Shown: positions 7,692-16,127, counted from the first letter of the stretch. The stretch: 33,919 bases of DNA from UMGS946 sp048421225 (GCA_048421225.1 DBFNRV010000004.1:1-33919); one strand, 5' to 3'. The notes: generated by a model from the letters alone, not told the origin. Translations and numbers: made by a program.

Positions 7692-8342
7692 TTACTCAAC
7701 ATAAACAATCTTTACATCACAGTATGTTGAGACGTCCAACGCTTCTAGGTTTACCGGCAAATACAACATAAGAGCGGTCCCGTGTTCTTCCCAAATTACT
7801 ATTGGGGATGAGGACTCACGGAAAAAATACTTATTATTAATCAATTCATCGTCTGTTATGTTAAATTGCGTTTTTATACCATTAAAATCATATGTACCTC
7901 TCGTTGAAATAAACAAGAAATGCTTTTGCCGCGATTCTGCGTCTTGTATAGATTCAACCGAGTAAAGGCATTCATGCGGTAAATACCAGAAGCCTATATC
8001 GGCGGTCCCAGCCGTGATTTTATATAGTTCATATCCTTGAGGCAATGCGGTTGGAAGATAATATGATTTCAGGGACGCTAAATTCGCTATATCTTCACCT
8101 TTTTCCGCTGAGTTAAGGTAGGAGCCAAATTCATCTAGGTTTGAAAAGGAAACAAGGTCGGCCGGGCTATAGGATATTTCTTCCGTACATGTAGGCGTAG
8201 TGCCAGGGGAGTCACTATTACTCATTGTACTTGATGGTTCATGACCGTTTTCTTCGCCAACATCTTGAGCGTCGCCACACCCCAGGATCAGGAACGAAAG
8301 GGCAAAGCATGGCAAAATAATTGTTAACAAAATCTTTTTCAT
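7692..8342 (-). CDS. Secreted lipoprotein of unknown function
   Basis: 216 residues. A lipoprotein signal peptide (MKKILLTI..., hydrophobic to residue ~20) ends in a lipobox LILGC, so the mature protein should be lipid-anchored on the outside of the membrane at Cys22. A Ser/Thr/Pro/Gly-rich linker (about 30-53) precedes a globular domain of about 160 residues starting near SYSPADLVSFSNLDEF; no family is recognised. ATG 8342 has AAAGGAG 6 nt upstream and lies 15 nt after the protease gene, so the two are co-transcribed. Base composition is clearly more AT-rich than the flanking pyr and tsaD genes, which suggests transfer. It could be an immunity, anchor or substrate partner of the protease; this is inference from position only. 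Confidence 0.75.
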   Translation of the reverse strand: MKKILLTIILPCFALSFLILGCGDAQDVGEENGHEPSSTMSNSDSPGTTPTCTEEISYSPADLVSFSNLDEFGSYLNSAEKGEDIANLASLKSYYLPTALPQGYELYKITAGTADIGFWYLPHECLYSVESIQDAESRQKHFLFISTRGTYDFNGIKTQFNITDDELINNKYFFRESSSPIVIWEEHGTALMLYLPVNLEALDVSTYCDVKIVYVE

Positions 8343-8357
8343 AATATTCTCCTTTAA

Positions 8358-10286
8358 TCAACCCAAAAATTTCACAATAGCTTGAGCGCATTGTGCGCAC
8401 CAAACATTGTACACATTTGTGCCGTACCTCATAACGCAGGCCTGATCATTTACACAAGACAGGTCGTTTGCGCCAATCCAATGCGACAGCTCATGGCATG
8501 TAGTTCGTTGTATATTTGGCGATTGCAATGTAACAATTATATTTCTGTTTGAAACAGAAGCGCCGTTTATTCCTGAATGGCTTCCGGAGTGCGTTACGCA
8601 TAATGCGTAATCCACATACCGGAATACCTTCTCCGTCGGGTATTCATTCACATAGAGAAAATAGTATCCCGCCTTATGATGAACATCCGTACACCTTGAT
8701 AAAGCGCCGCAAGTGGAATTGCATAGCAGTGGGTTTCCTCTTGTACATCCTGAACGCTGATTCAATGCTGAAGCCGAAAGAGTCCAACGCCTGTTAAAGC
8801 TCACGTTGAAAGTATTTTGAAAAGCGCTGTTCGCCGTGCTGATATAATTATTCAACGCAGATGCCGATGTAATCATATCAGCGTTCTTATAGAGGCGGAA
8901 ATTGTAAGTTATAAGAGGTCGCTCCGCCGAATAATTGATTATCAGCTCAGGTTTGTTTGGTGAAGCCGCATCTGAACTATAGAAGGTCGTCCATTGCGTA
9001 GTATCATATTCATCGGTATCTTTCAGTAAAAAACCATCATTTCTATAAGCACCCTTTAGCCAGCTTTTTACAATACTAGTTACATACGCCTGATACCAAC
9101 CGTTTGAGGCAAGTGTTGCATTCCCAGAACTATTCACAGTTGTGTATCCTGGCTTGTTATTCCATGTTAGAGTGTTAGATGTCCAACTATTTGTAACTCG
9201 GTATGCTTTTATAGCTGGCGTCGCCCCCCCATTTTGCTTTATACGTAAATACGCGCTTGTTACATTATCTCCGTCAATTGTATATGGCAGTTTGAACCTA
9301 ATATATGATCTTCTAATATAGTAATCGTCATCACGACCGGTTCGAAGATATGTGCTCATGTAATAATTAGAAGTTGGGTACTTACTGGAGACATATGAAT
9401 CATAAGTTGATAGTTCACCCGTAATCATTATAGATGGATCAATTATAATTGGGAATGCCCTCCGGCTATCATTAAAATAATTTGGTGAAATCGCAATCTT
9501 AATAATACAGCTGTCTTCGGACACATCGCTAATTATGCATTCCACATTATCAGTATATGTACCAGCAGCATCAACAGCAAATGGTTCAGTCAACTCAAAC
9601 TCTATGTTTCCTTCACGATCAACAAATACTATCCTGCCGTATTCGTTGGTTTTTACTGTATGATCCGGAATATTAAAAGCGAATTCATACTCCAGAGGAG
9701 CGGAAATGTCGTTCAGAACAATGTATTCTTTAACCGCCGCGTTCTCTACTGCATAAACAAAATCAACGCCGTCATATATATTTCGATATGCAACATAATT
9801 ATCGCCGCTTAAGGGAAAATCCGGGACGAATTTCGTATTTTTAAGGCCGCCAGAGATAGCGTTAGCTGAATTAGCGGAAAGCGGCGTAAAAGCTATTGAG
9901 CCACTGGGTGACTGTAGCCGGATCCCTAAGGAGTCACCATCAGAAAAATACGCCTTGTTTTGATTTGCGAAGTTCGTGAATCTATATAGAATCCCCAAAT
10001 CAGAATATGCGGTTTGAACTATTGAATTATCAATTTGGAGGAATTCTCCGACAGCGTTTTGATAATACTTATCCTCTGCAAAAACAACGCACTCATATGA
10101 GCCATCTGAAAGTAAATATGTTTCGGAGTTACTTTCACGTAGAGCGGCAATCTCTTTTACTCTGCTTACCTCATCATTTGAATTTGCTTTATTGCTGACA
10201 GCAAATGGGGTTGTAGAAAAAATTGTTGGACATAACAGTGTGAATATAATGAATACGGAAAAGAGTCTTTTCGAAAATCTCATCAT
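8358..10286 (-). CDS. Secreted DNRLRE-domain protein with C-terminal archaemetzincin-like metalloprotease centre
   Basis: 642 residues. An N-terminal signal peptide (RFSKRLFSVFIIFTLLCP, 3-20) sends it out of the cell. Residues ~60-285 form a beta-rich region (YECVVFAEDKYYQNAVGEF). Residues ~290-455 look like a DNRLRE domain: paired ..SYIRFKLP.. strands and SWTSNTLTWNNKPGY. The C-terminal ~180 residues are Cys-rich and end with HELSHWIGAND (598-608), a HExxHxxGxxD zinc site with catalytic Glu599. Then follow Cys611, Cys617, CVM (Met619 as possible Met-turn) and CAQC (630-633). That order of Cys, C-x-M and CxxC resembles archaemetzincins (M54), with Asp in place of the third His. Start ATGATG has AAGGAG 5 nt upstream. 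AT-rich; followed by the lipoprotein gene. Confidence 0.75.
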   Translation of the reverse strand: MMRFSKRLFSVFIIFTLLCPTIFSTTPFAVSNKANSNDEVSRVKEIAALRESNSETYLLSDGSYECVVFAEDKYYQNAVGEFLQIDNSIVQTAYSDLGILYRFTNFANQNKAYFSDGDSLGIRLQSPSGSIAFTPLSANSANAISGGLKNTKFVPDFPLSGDNYVAYRNIYDGVDFVYAVENAAVKEYIVLNDISAPLEYEFAFNIPDHTVKTNEYGRIVFVDREGNIEFELTEPFAVDAAGTYTDNVECIISDVSEDSCIIKIAISPNYFNDSRRAFPIIIDPSIMITGELSTYDSYVSSKYPTSNYYMSTYLRTGRDDDYYIRRSYIRFKLPYTIDGDNVTSAYLRIKQNGGATPAIKAYRVTNSWTSNTLTWNNKPGYTTVNSSGNATLASNGWYQAYVTSIVKSWLKGAYRNDGFLLKDTDEYDTTQWTTFYSSDAASPNKPELIINYSAERPLITYNFRLYKNADMITSASALNNYISTANSAFQNTFNVSFNRRWTLSASALNQRSGCTRGNPLLCNSTCGALSRCTDVHHKAGYYFLYVNEYPTEKVFRYVDYALCVTHSGSHSGINGASVSNRNIIVTLQSPNIQRTTCHELSHWIGANDLSCVNDQACVMRYGTNVYNVWCAQCAQAIVKFLG

Positions 10287-10334
10287 TTAATCTCCTTATT
10301 TTATTATTTAAAACGAAAAAAAGAGAAACATAAA

Positions 10335-10373
10335 AGCGCATAAGCCGGACGACAGCAACACGGCTCATGCGCT
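10335..10373 (-). terminator. Intrinsic terminator or attenuator between peptide gene and protease gene
   Basis: On the minus strand AGCGCATGAGCCG and CGGCTTATGCGCT form a 13-bp stem with one wobble, followed by TTTTATGTTTCTCTTTTTTT. The peptide stop codon lies at the base of the stem. It should end most transcripts after the 31-aa peptide; readthrough would supply the protease and lipoprotein genes. Confidence 0.65.
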
Positions 10374-10467
10374 AACAGATACGATTTTCATACGGCCTCC
10401 CCAGAATTGAGAAACACAATAAAATCGTAATCGCTTTAGGATCAATTGTACCACCTGGATATATCAT
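10372..10467 (-). CDS. Putative 31-residue hydrophobic peptide
   Basis: ATG 10467 preceded by TTGGAGGAAGCG (GGAGG, 5-nt spacing), TAG at 10374-10372. The peptide begins MIYPGGTIDPK, has a hydrophobic centre AITILLCFSIL and ends GRPYENRIC, with cysteines at 18 and 31. A promoter-like pair lies upstream and an intrinsic terminator begins at the stop, so the unit looks like a self-contained small mRNA. Possible roles are a small membrane or signalling peptide, or a leader peptide that controls the downstream protease gene. No family is recognised. Confidence 0.5.
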   Translation of the reverse strand: MIYPGGTIDPKAITILLCFSILGRPYENRIC

Positions 10468-10519
10468 CGCTTCCTCCAATCAATTGAACTGAATAGACAG
10501 TGACCATACTCTCAATTCT

Positions 10520-10548
10520 ATTCTATGGTAAGATTGCCTAATAAGCAA
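10520..10548 (-). promoter_or_regulatory. Probable promoter of the peptide/protease/lipoprotein unit
   Basis: Minus strand: TTGCTT (10548-10543), 17-nt spacer, TAGAAT (10525-10520). Five of six -10 positions match consensus. The predicted start is about 45 nt before the peptide ATG. Confidence 0.45.
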
Positions 10549-10625
10549 GCGTTTTTTTATAGTAACTTGTATCTTTATACTATTGCTCAATTACTCCCCC
10601 TGCGGCGCAGAACCAAGGTATATAT

Positions 10626-11720
10626 TCAGCCCCCGTAAAGCACGGGCACCTCCCCGGGCGCAAGCGACGGCTCGGCGTTGAGGTCCAGGCCGTGGCGCTG
10701 GCCGTTCATAAGCATATAGTAGCCGGCGCAGCCTATCATGGCGGCGTTGTCCGTGCAGTAGCGCATATCGGGGCGGTAGAACTCAAGCCCCCGCGCGGCG
10801 GCGCGCCGGGCGAACGCGTCCCGCAGCGAAGTGTTGGCCGAAACCCCGCCGGCCAGCGCCACGCGCGTTTCACCATAGCGTTCGCAGGCTAGCAGGGTTT
10901 TGTTCACAAGCGTGTCCACAACGGCGCGCTGGAACGACGCGGCCAGATCCGCGCCGTTTACGGCTTCGCCCCGCTGGCGGGCGTTATGAAGTATGTTGAC
11001 GACGGCGGTCTTTATCCCCGAAAAGCTGAAATCCAGCGTTGGCTTTGCGTTAAACCCGGCATTTAGCTTATAGGCGTTTGGATCGCCGTCTTTCGCCAGC
11101 TTTTCAAGCTCGGGGCCGCCTGGATACGGCAGGCCGAGCGAACGCGCCGCCTTGTCAAACGCCTCGCCGGCGGCGTCGTCCCTGGTGCGCCCCAGCAGTT
11201 CAAATTCGCTGTAGCCGCTTATTCTGACTATGTGGCTGTGCCCGCCCGACGCGATAAGGCATATGAACGGCGGCTCAAGCCCTGGATACGAAAGATAGTT
11301 GGCGGCGACGTGGCCGGATATGTGGTTTACGCCAGCGATAGGCAGGCCCATTGCGAGGGCAAGCCCCTTTGCGTAGCTTACGCCCGCCAGAAGCGCGCCG
11401 ACCAGGCCAGGGCCGCAGGTAACGGCTATTGCGTCGATATCGCGGATTCCGATTCCAGCGCCGTCGAGCGCCGCGCGCACCACGCCGCCTATGCGCTCCA
11501 CATGGCTGCGGGACGCGATCTCAGGCACTACGCCTCCGAACCGGACGTGCAGAGGTATCTGCGTATGCACCGCCGAACCCAGCACATTGCGCGGCCCTGA
11601 GAGCACGGCGGCCGCCGTTTCATCGCACGAGGTTTCTATGGCGAGCAGGGTGAAGCCCCCGTTCCCCAAGATGCGCTCTGCCCGCTCTTTAGCCCTGGCC
11701 TCATAATCAAAACGGCTCAT
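10626..11720 (-). CDS. tsaD: tRNA N6-adenosine threonylcarbamoyltransferase TsaD
   Basis: 364 residues. With TsaB and TsaE it transfers threonylcarbamoyl to A37 of ANN-decoding tRNAs in the cytosol. ASKHA-fold signatures are clear: LAIETSCDETAAAV (~26-39), the metal-binding HISGH (~133-137), ASGGHSHI, and AGGVSANTSLRDAF near residue 290 for the nucleotide. About 20 extra charged residues (SRFDYEARAKERAERI) precede the usual start; AAGGGGG lies before ATG 11720, so the extension is probably translated. It overlaps the upstream DUF1461 gene by 4 nt (ATGA). tsaB and tsaE are not in the window. Confidence 0.95.
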   Translation of the reverse strand: MSRFDYEARAKERAERILGNGGFTLLAIETSCDETAAAVLSGPRNVLGSAVHTQIPLHVRFGGVVPEIASRSHVERIGGVVRAALDGAGIGIRDIDAIAVTCGPGLVGALLAGVSYAKGLALAMGLPIAGVNHISGHVAANYLSYPGLEPPFICLIASGGHSHIVRISGYSEFELLGRTRDDAAGEAFDKAARSLGLPYPGGPELEKLAKDGDPNAYKLNAGFNAKPTLDFSFSGIKTAVVNILHNARQRGEAVNGADLAASFQRAVVDTLVNKTLLACERYGETRVALAGGVSANTSLRDAFARRAAARGLEFYRPDMRYCTDNAAMIGCAGYYMLMNGQRHGLDLNAEPSLAPGEVPVLYGG

Positions 11721-12433
11721 GCCCGCGCCCCCTTACCGTCGCGCTTTCTTTTAAATATAAGGTATGCGGCCGCGGCCGCGAGAAGCGTTACGGCGAACAC
11801 GGCAAAGAGCAGGAAAATATCGATAATAATATTGTAGAAAAACCTCTCGGGCATCATCTGAATCATGCGGTCGGTATATTGCATAAGCCAAAGCTCATTT
11901 GTAAAAAACAGCTTGTGAAACGCGGTCCACAGCGAGTAAAAGTCTATCAAAAACCATGCGCCCAACGCGGCCGCAAGGGCCGCAAACGACGCATAGCCCC
12001 AAAGACACCCGCCGCACAGCGCTTTAAGGCGGCCCTTTTTGGGCAGTATCGCCGCGGCCGAGGCTATCAGCACCGCAGCTACGCCCGCCATTACATATGA
12101 AGCCGAGCGCCAGCCCAGGTATAGTTCGCGCACATCGGCCATATGAGCGGTTTCACGGTCGTTAAACATCATGACCTTCTCGCCGTAAACCGTAACTTCC
12201 TTTTCAATGCTGTCCGCGTTGCCCTGCATGTAGTCTATCACAAGCATAAGCGAGTCCAGCACTTCCTCTTGGGACATGCCCATGGTCTGGGCTATGCCAA
12301 GTTCTTCATATTCTCTGCCGTGGCGCGCTTCGTCGTTCATAACCATTGTGATTGAAGCGAACAGGAAAACGATCAACAGCAAAAATGCGGCGGTTGCAGA
12401 GAGTACAGTAGCGGTCACCCGCGTATGGCGCAT
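11717..12433 (-). CDS. DUF1461 (TIGR01906) integral membrane protein
   Basis: 238 residues. A membrane segment near the N-terminus (TATVLSATAAFLLLIVFLFA) is followed by an external region of ~85 residues carrying FNDRETAHMADVREL, then three further membrane segments. Family hallmarks FHKLFFTNELW and MMPERFFYNIIIDI are present. The function is unknown. The frame could start at ATG 12445, but GGAGG lies immediately after that codon and 5 nt before ATG 12433, so 12433 is preferred. The ATGA overlap with tsaD suggests translational coupling and a shared transcript. Confidence 0.85.
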   Translation of the reverse strand: MRHTRVTATVLSATAAFLLLIVFLFASITMVMNDEARHGREYEELGIAQTMGMSQEEVLDSLMLVIDYMQGNADSIEKEVTVYGEKVMMFNDRETAHMADVRELYLGWRSASYVMAGVAAVLIASAAAILPKKGRLKALCGGCLWGYASFAALAAALGAWFLIDFYSLWTAFHKLFFTNELWLMQYTDRMIQMMPERFFYNIIIDIFLLFAVFAVTLLAAAAAYLIFKRKRDGKGARA

Positions 12434-13003
12434 AACGGCCTCCATAGTTTTTTATTTGTATTATAACTGATATATCTATCATTATAAACCGGTTTGCGCA
12501 ATTAATATCCGTTTCGGCGTATGAAATCGGGCAATAATCCTGTCTTTTTGTATTGTTAATTGTAACACTTGTAATTTTCGACCGATTACCGGATAATATT
12601 AAACACGGATGGCCGCCGTTCTGGGACCGCCGGCTTAATAGCCAGCTTATAATGGCAGCAGCGCCATGCTGCGCGCACATACATATGACAGTATATAACC
12701 GTAAATTTAAATCCATAGGTTACGCCCGCGAGAAAGCCCGCGGCGCGGTTTAACAATCAATAATATCATGAGGTATAGTACGGCGGACTGTCGGATGCGC
12801 CGTTTAAAATAACTAAACACATAGCCGTTTATAAATATTTATTTTTTCGCATAGAGCCATATGGCAATGGTTATGCTTATCGCTGATAACCAGCAATAAG
12901 AAGCGTATATCAGAGGTTTTAACCAATATGGGAATACATGTTACTTACAATATTAATACAAATTACAAATTTGACAGCGGACATCCGGCAATATTTGATA
13001 GAA
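12434..13003. other. Divergent intergenic region between DUF1461 gene and XRE genes
   Basis: About 570 nt without a credible gene. It should hold the minus-strand promoter for DUF1461-tsaD; TATAAT motifs lie close upstream of 12445, but no clean -35 partner can be chosen. A TTGACA at 12971-12976 with TTTGAT 17 nt on is a second, weak plus-strand promoter candidate. GCGGACA (12977-12983) and TGTCCGC (13029-13035) form a long-range inverted repeat. Confidence 0.4.
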
Positions 13004-13031
13004 TTGCTGTACACAAATATGTGTATATTGT
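13004..13031 (+). promoter_or_regulatory. Promoter with palindromic operator filling its spacer
   Basis: TTGCTG (13004-13009) and TATTGT (13026-13031) are separated by exactly 16 nt, TACACAAATATGTGTA. The 6-bp arms TACACA/TGTGTA around AATA make a classic repressor half-site pair. A protein bound there would block polymerase, so the downstream XRE protein may repress itself. Confidence 0.5.
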
Positions 13032-13086
13032 CCGCGCTTTTTATATTCTTGTTGTATTATATTAGTGGAAAGAGGGATAGGCTCGC

Positions 13087-13311
13087 ATGCCAAGGTATCG
13101 AAGAATACGGGATTTGCGTGAAGACAACGATCTGACCCAGCAAGCAGTAGCTGACCAATTAAAATTACATAAGACCACCTACGTCAGATATGAACAGAGC
13201 GAAACTGATATCCCATTTGGTATAGCAATACAGATAGCGGATTTTTATAGGGTTAGCCTTGAGTACCTGGCGGGCGCGTCTAAATGCGGGACTTCCAAAA
13301 CATATACCTGA
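13087..13311 (+). CDS. Small XRE-family transcriptional regulator
   Basis: 74 residues, a single Cro/CI helix-turn-helix: RIRDLREDNDLTQQAVADQL, the recognition helix around HKTTYVRYEQS, then DIPFGIAIQIADFYRVSLEYLAG. It is the length of a stand-alone phage-type repressor or antitoxin. The ribosome site is weak (AGAGGG about 11 nt before ATG). A palindromic operator sits in its promoter. It lies 31 nt before a second XRE gene, with which it is probably co-transcribed. No toxin partner is recognisable. Confidence 0.8.
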   Translation: MPRYRRIRDLREDNDLTQQAVADQLKLHKTTYVRYEQSETDIPFGIAIQIADFYRVSLEYLAGASKCGTSKTYT

Positions 13312-13342
13312 TTACAATTTATTTTCATAGGGGGAATTTATA

Positions 13343-13582
13343 ATGTATCAGCGAATTAAAGAGATGCGCGAAAACAACAGAATTGAGGCTTGCGATATAG
13401 CCAAAATATTGAACGTCGGCGAGGAGGAATATCTATCCTACGAACGCGGCGAGCTTGACGTACCGCTGGAGGTTGCGGTCAGGATGTCCAGGTTTTACGA
13501 TGTGAGCATCGACTATCTGGCCGGCCTTTCCAGGCGAAAAAACAAGGAGGACTGGCGCATAGTGCTTAAGAAAGAGGCTTAG
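13343..13582 (+). CDS. Second small XRE-like protein, degenerate HTH
   Basis: 79 residues. Same architecture as the preceding gene and the fragment at the window start: RIKEMRENNRIEACDIAKIL, NVGEEEYLSYERGELDVP, LEVAVRMSRFYDVSIDYLAGL, then a basic tail RRKNKEDWRIVLKKEA. The usual Gln/Ser of helix 2 is missing (IEACDIAKIL instead of T/SQ..), so DNA binding may be weakened or altered. GGGGG precedes ATG by 7 nt. It probably arose by duplication; it might form hetero-oligomers with its neighbour. Confidence 0.75.
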   Translation: MYQRIKEMRENNRIEACDIAKILNVGEEEYLSYERGELDVPLEVAVRMSRFYDVSIDYLAGLSRRKNKEDWRIVLKKEA

Positions 13583-14213
13583 GAGAATGCGTGAGGAGAC
13601 GGGCGCGCGGCGGTTTGGAGCTTTCCCGCCGCGCTACCTCCCTGTGGTTTGTGACGGCGCCGCCATGAACCATATTTCTATTTCGATGGCGCGGGCGGCT
13701 ATGTCCAGCCTCTGTGTCAAGCTTTACCTGGACTTCGAAAACATTGGCAAACCGCTGTATTGCGTCTTCATGCGGCGGCGGACGCGCTGTAATATCCGGC
13801 CGGCCTTTATACTTTAAAGGATTGTTCCATATTTCAGGCATTACGGCCAATTCATTTTCAACAGGGCATAATCCTTTATTTAATCCCATTCTCCGGCGTT
13901 TGCCTTAGCGGTAATTTTATCGGCGCGCAGGATGAAAAGTCCGCGGGCTATATCCGGCGGCTACCGCGGGAATACAGGCCGCTACGCGTCATTGAGACAT
14001 ACTCACATATTTTATTATTATCTATAGCTTCTCTAAACCGACCGTATAAGGCCGGCCTCATAGCTGAACAAACGGCCAAGCGCACAACAAAACGCCATTT
14101 ATAAACCCATATCAAATCGGTAATTATTTGTTATCCCCTTGCCGCACGCGCTTCAATATATAGCTTTGGTATAATTGCCGCAAAAAAAATCCAGGGGGGG
14201 ATAATGCCGCGCC
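13583..14213. other. Intergenic stretch, no supported gene
   Basis: Open frames of 76-107 codons exist on both strands between 13566 and 13908, but they overlap each other, lack ribosome sites and show no recognisable motif. Composition changes from GC-rich to AT-rich at about 13990. It is probably decayed sequence. Confidence 0.4.
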
Positions 14214-14474
14214 CTAAAAGCTTCGATAAATATAATATAAATCGCCCTTTTGAGCCTTATAAAGCGTTTGCCCAAGGTTAACCGGCCTGCCAAACAGGGT
14301 ATTTGCCAGGCGCAATATCTCAATATCGCTATAATCAAACCCAAAACCCGCCATTTCGGCGAACCATAAAGGTATATAGCCGTGAAATTGTCCTGAAAAA
14401 CCCGCGCGATACCGCTTTTTCATCATTTCTATCAATCGATCCGCCATCAGCCCGCGCGCCGTAATCAACCTCAA
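14214..14474 (-). CDS. Possible small protein of 77-86 residues (uncertain)
   Basis: Frame from TTG 14474 or ATG 14447 to a stop at 14214. The translation has a protein-like mix: MMKKRYRAGFSGQFHGYIPL, WFAEMAGFGFDYSDIEILRL, ending in YKAQKGDLYYIYRSF. No ribosome site is visible before either start, and no family is recognised. It may be a gene fragment. Confidence 0.3.
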   Translation of the reverse strand: MRLITARGLMADRLIEMMKKRYRAGFSGQFHGYIPLWFAEMAGFGFDYSDIEILRLANTLFGRPVNLGQTLYKAQKGDLYYIYRSF

Positions 14475-14630
14475 GCTTCATAAATTAAATTATACTACGC
14501 TTGCGGCTTTATTTCCAAACCGGGGCCTAGATGAATAAAAATCAAATGCAAATGCGCATTTCAGCCGCAAAAACAGCGCATTATAACGTATATCAATGTA
14601 TCCAAGCTAACCGTGTCGGAGGTATTAACT

Positions 14631-15362
14631 TTGGTCGTACTGTTTCTTCGCGCAATTATATTGTACCTGCTTATATTCGCGGTGATACGCCTTACGGGCA
14701 AGCGCCAGCTTAGCGACCTGCAGCCGTTTGACCTGATTATTACGCTGCTGATAGCGGAGCTTGCGTCCGAGCCGGCGGCCGATATAAACGTGCCGCTGCT
14801 GTACGGCATCGTGCCCATTATCGCGCTTTTCCTAATGCAGCGGCTCATCGCGTTTTTATCCCTCAAGTCCGATTCCATGAGGCGGCTGGTGTGCGGCAGG
14901 GCGCTTATATTGATTGAAAAGGGTATAGTGATAGAGGAAACCCTGCGCTCGGCGCACTATACGCTGGACGATCTGCTCGAACAGCTTCGCGGCAAGGACG
15001 TATACCAGATCGCGGATGTGGAATACGCGATCCTTGAGACAAACGGGGACCTTTCCGTGATGCTCAAGGGCCACAAACAGCAGCCGACCTTTTCAGACAT
15101 GGGGCTTGCGCCGCCCAGCGCGGAGCTGCCGTATCTTCTCATAGAGGACGGCAGGCTGCACCGTGACGCGCTCAAAAAGAGCGGGCATTCCGAGGACTGG
15201 CTTGCTTTCCAGATGAAAAGGATGGGTTATACCCGAATTAAGGAGGCGCTGTTCGTAAGCCTCGACCCATCGGGGTTTTTGCAGGCCCAGGACAAGGTCA
15301 AATTCGGGGGCAAGGTTCACACCCTAAATACACAGGAGGGAAAGAATGCGCAAAGTTCATAA
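14631..15362 (+). CDS. DUF421 (YetF-like) membrane protein
   Basis: 243 residues. Three membrane helices at the N-terminus (FLRAIILYLLIFAVIRL, FDLIITLLIAELAS, LLYGIVPIIALFLMQRLIAF) flank the family signature TGKRQLSDLQPFDLIITLL. A cytosolic beta domain follows (RRLVCGRALILIEKGIV to about residue 130), typical of YetF/YcaP. Function in the family is unknown, with links to spore or envelope traits. The frame opens at GTG 14613, but CGGAGG lies 8 nt before TTG 14631, which gives the canonical N-terminus, so TTG is chosen. It overlaps the DUF4363 gene by 17 nt. Confidence 0.85.
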   Translation: MVVLFLRAIILYLLIFAVIRLTGKRQLSDLQPFDLIITLLIAELASEPAADINVPLLYGIVPIIALFLMQRLIAFLSLKSDSMRRLVCGRALILIEKGIVIEETLRSAHYTLDDLLEQLRGKDVYQIADVEYAILETNGDLSVMLKGHKQQPTFSDMGLAPPSAELPYLLIEDGRLHRDALKKSGHSEDWLAFQMKRMGYTRIKEALFVSLDPSGFLQAQDKVKFGGKVHTLNTQEGKNAQSS

Positions 15363-15768
15363 AATCCCGCTGCTGCCAAAGGGGGCGATACCAGGCATAA
15401 TCGGAAGCGTGCTGGCGATAGCCTTTCTTGTATTTATTATTATTTGTCCAAGCAATATGATACACAGCCTGTATGACGAGCTGGACCCGCTGCTGCGCGA
15501 AGCGGAACGCCAGGCCAATACGGGCGACTGGGAAGGCGCTGTCGTAACCGCCGGCGCTATAGCCGACGCTGTGTACGACGCGCAGGACACGCTTACGCTG
15601 ATCGTGGACCACATGTACGTTTCCAACTTGATGTTTCACTCTGAGATGGTGCAGAAGATGGCCCAGCTCAGGGATCTGCCGCTTATACTTGAGGAGCTTT
15701 CGGGAGTAAGAAACGAAATGGAGACAATCCTTCAGATAGAAACCGTATCCCTTTATACGCTGTTCTAG
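15346..15768 (+). CDS. DUF4363-family protein, partner of DUF421
   Basis: 140 residues. One N-terminal membrane helix (GIIGSVLAIAFLVFIIIC, ~17-34) followed by a helical extracytoplasmic domain (MIHSLYDELDPLLREAERQA, DWEGAVVTAGAIADAVYDAQ). Genes of this family are commonly next to DUF421 genes. The start has AGGAGG upstream inside the DUF421 coding end, so translation is coupled. The product is probably membrane-anchored and works with the DUF421 protein; biochemical role unknown. Confidence 0.8.
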   Translation: MRKVHKIPLLPKGAIPGIIGSVLAIAFLVFIIICPSNMIHSLYDELDPLLREAERQANTGDWEGAVVTAGAIADAVYDAQDTLTLIVDHMYVSNLMFHSEMVQKMAQLRDLPLILEELSGVRNEMETILQIETVSLYTLF

Positions 15769-16127
15769 CGGCGCGCCGGTTTGTGCGCTAAGCTCAATTC
15801 CGTCCTATGCCCGCGGCGTTTGATTCAAAAGCGCGCCGCGGGCCGAAAAGCAAATCCGGTCCTTACGGACGCGCGGGCCTTGAGCCGCGCGTCAGATTAA
15901 TCTTGACGTTATAAGGGACGCCGCGGGAACCAGCCAAAGTGCGGCGCACACCTCTGTAAACGCCCTGCTTTCAAAATCGTGTAACAGGTCTTGCCTTCGC
16001 CCTATGCGCAGTATATTGAGCGCCGCGCAGACCATTCCACGCAGTCTCCGCCGGATTGCGTTAAGCGCTTTTGCGCCTATCACATGTTATACTGTTTATA
16101 CTATAAGATACGCTAAAGGAGGACAGG
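15769..16127. other. Intergenic stretch with short inverted repeats
   Basis: About 360 nt. GTCCTTACGGAC near 15860 and GC-rich repeats of GCGCGCCGCGG type occur, but no U-run terminator is clear. A 63-codon minus frame (GTG 16083) lacks a ribosome site. TATACT motifs just before 16110 probably serve the next gene. Confidence 0.35.

Noticed and set aside
13566..13908. Overlapping frames of 76-107 codons on both strands
   Set aside because: No ribosome sites, no family motif, mutual overlap; likely chance frames in GC-rich DNA.
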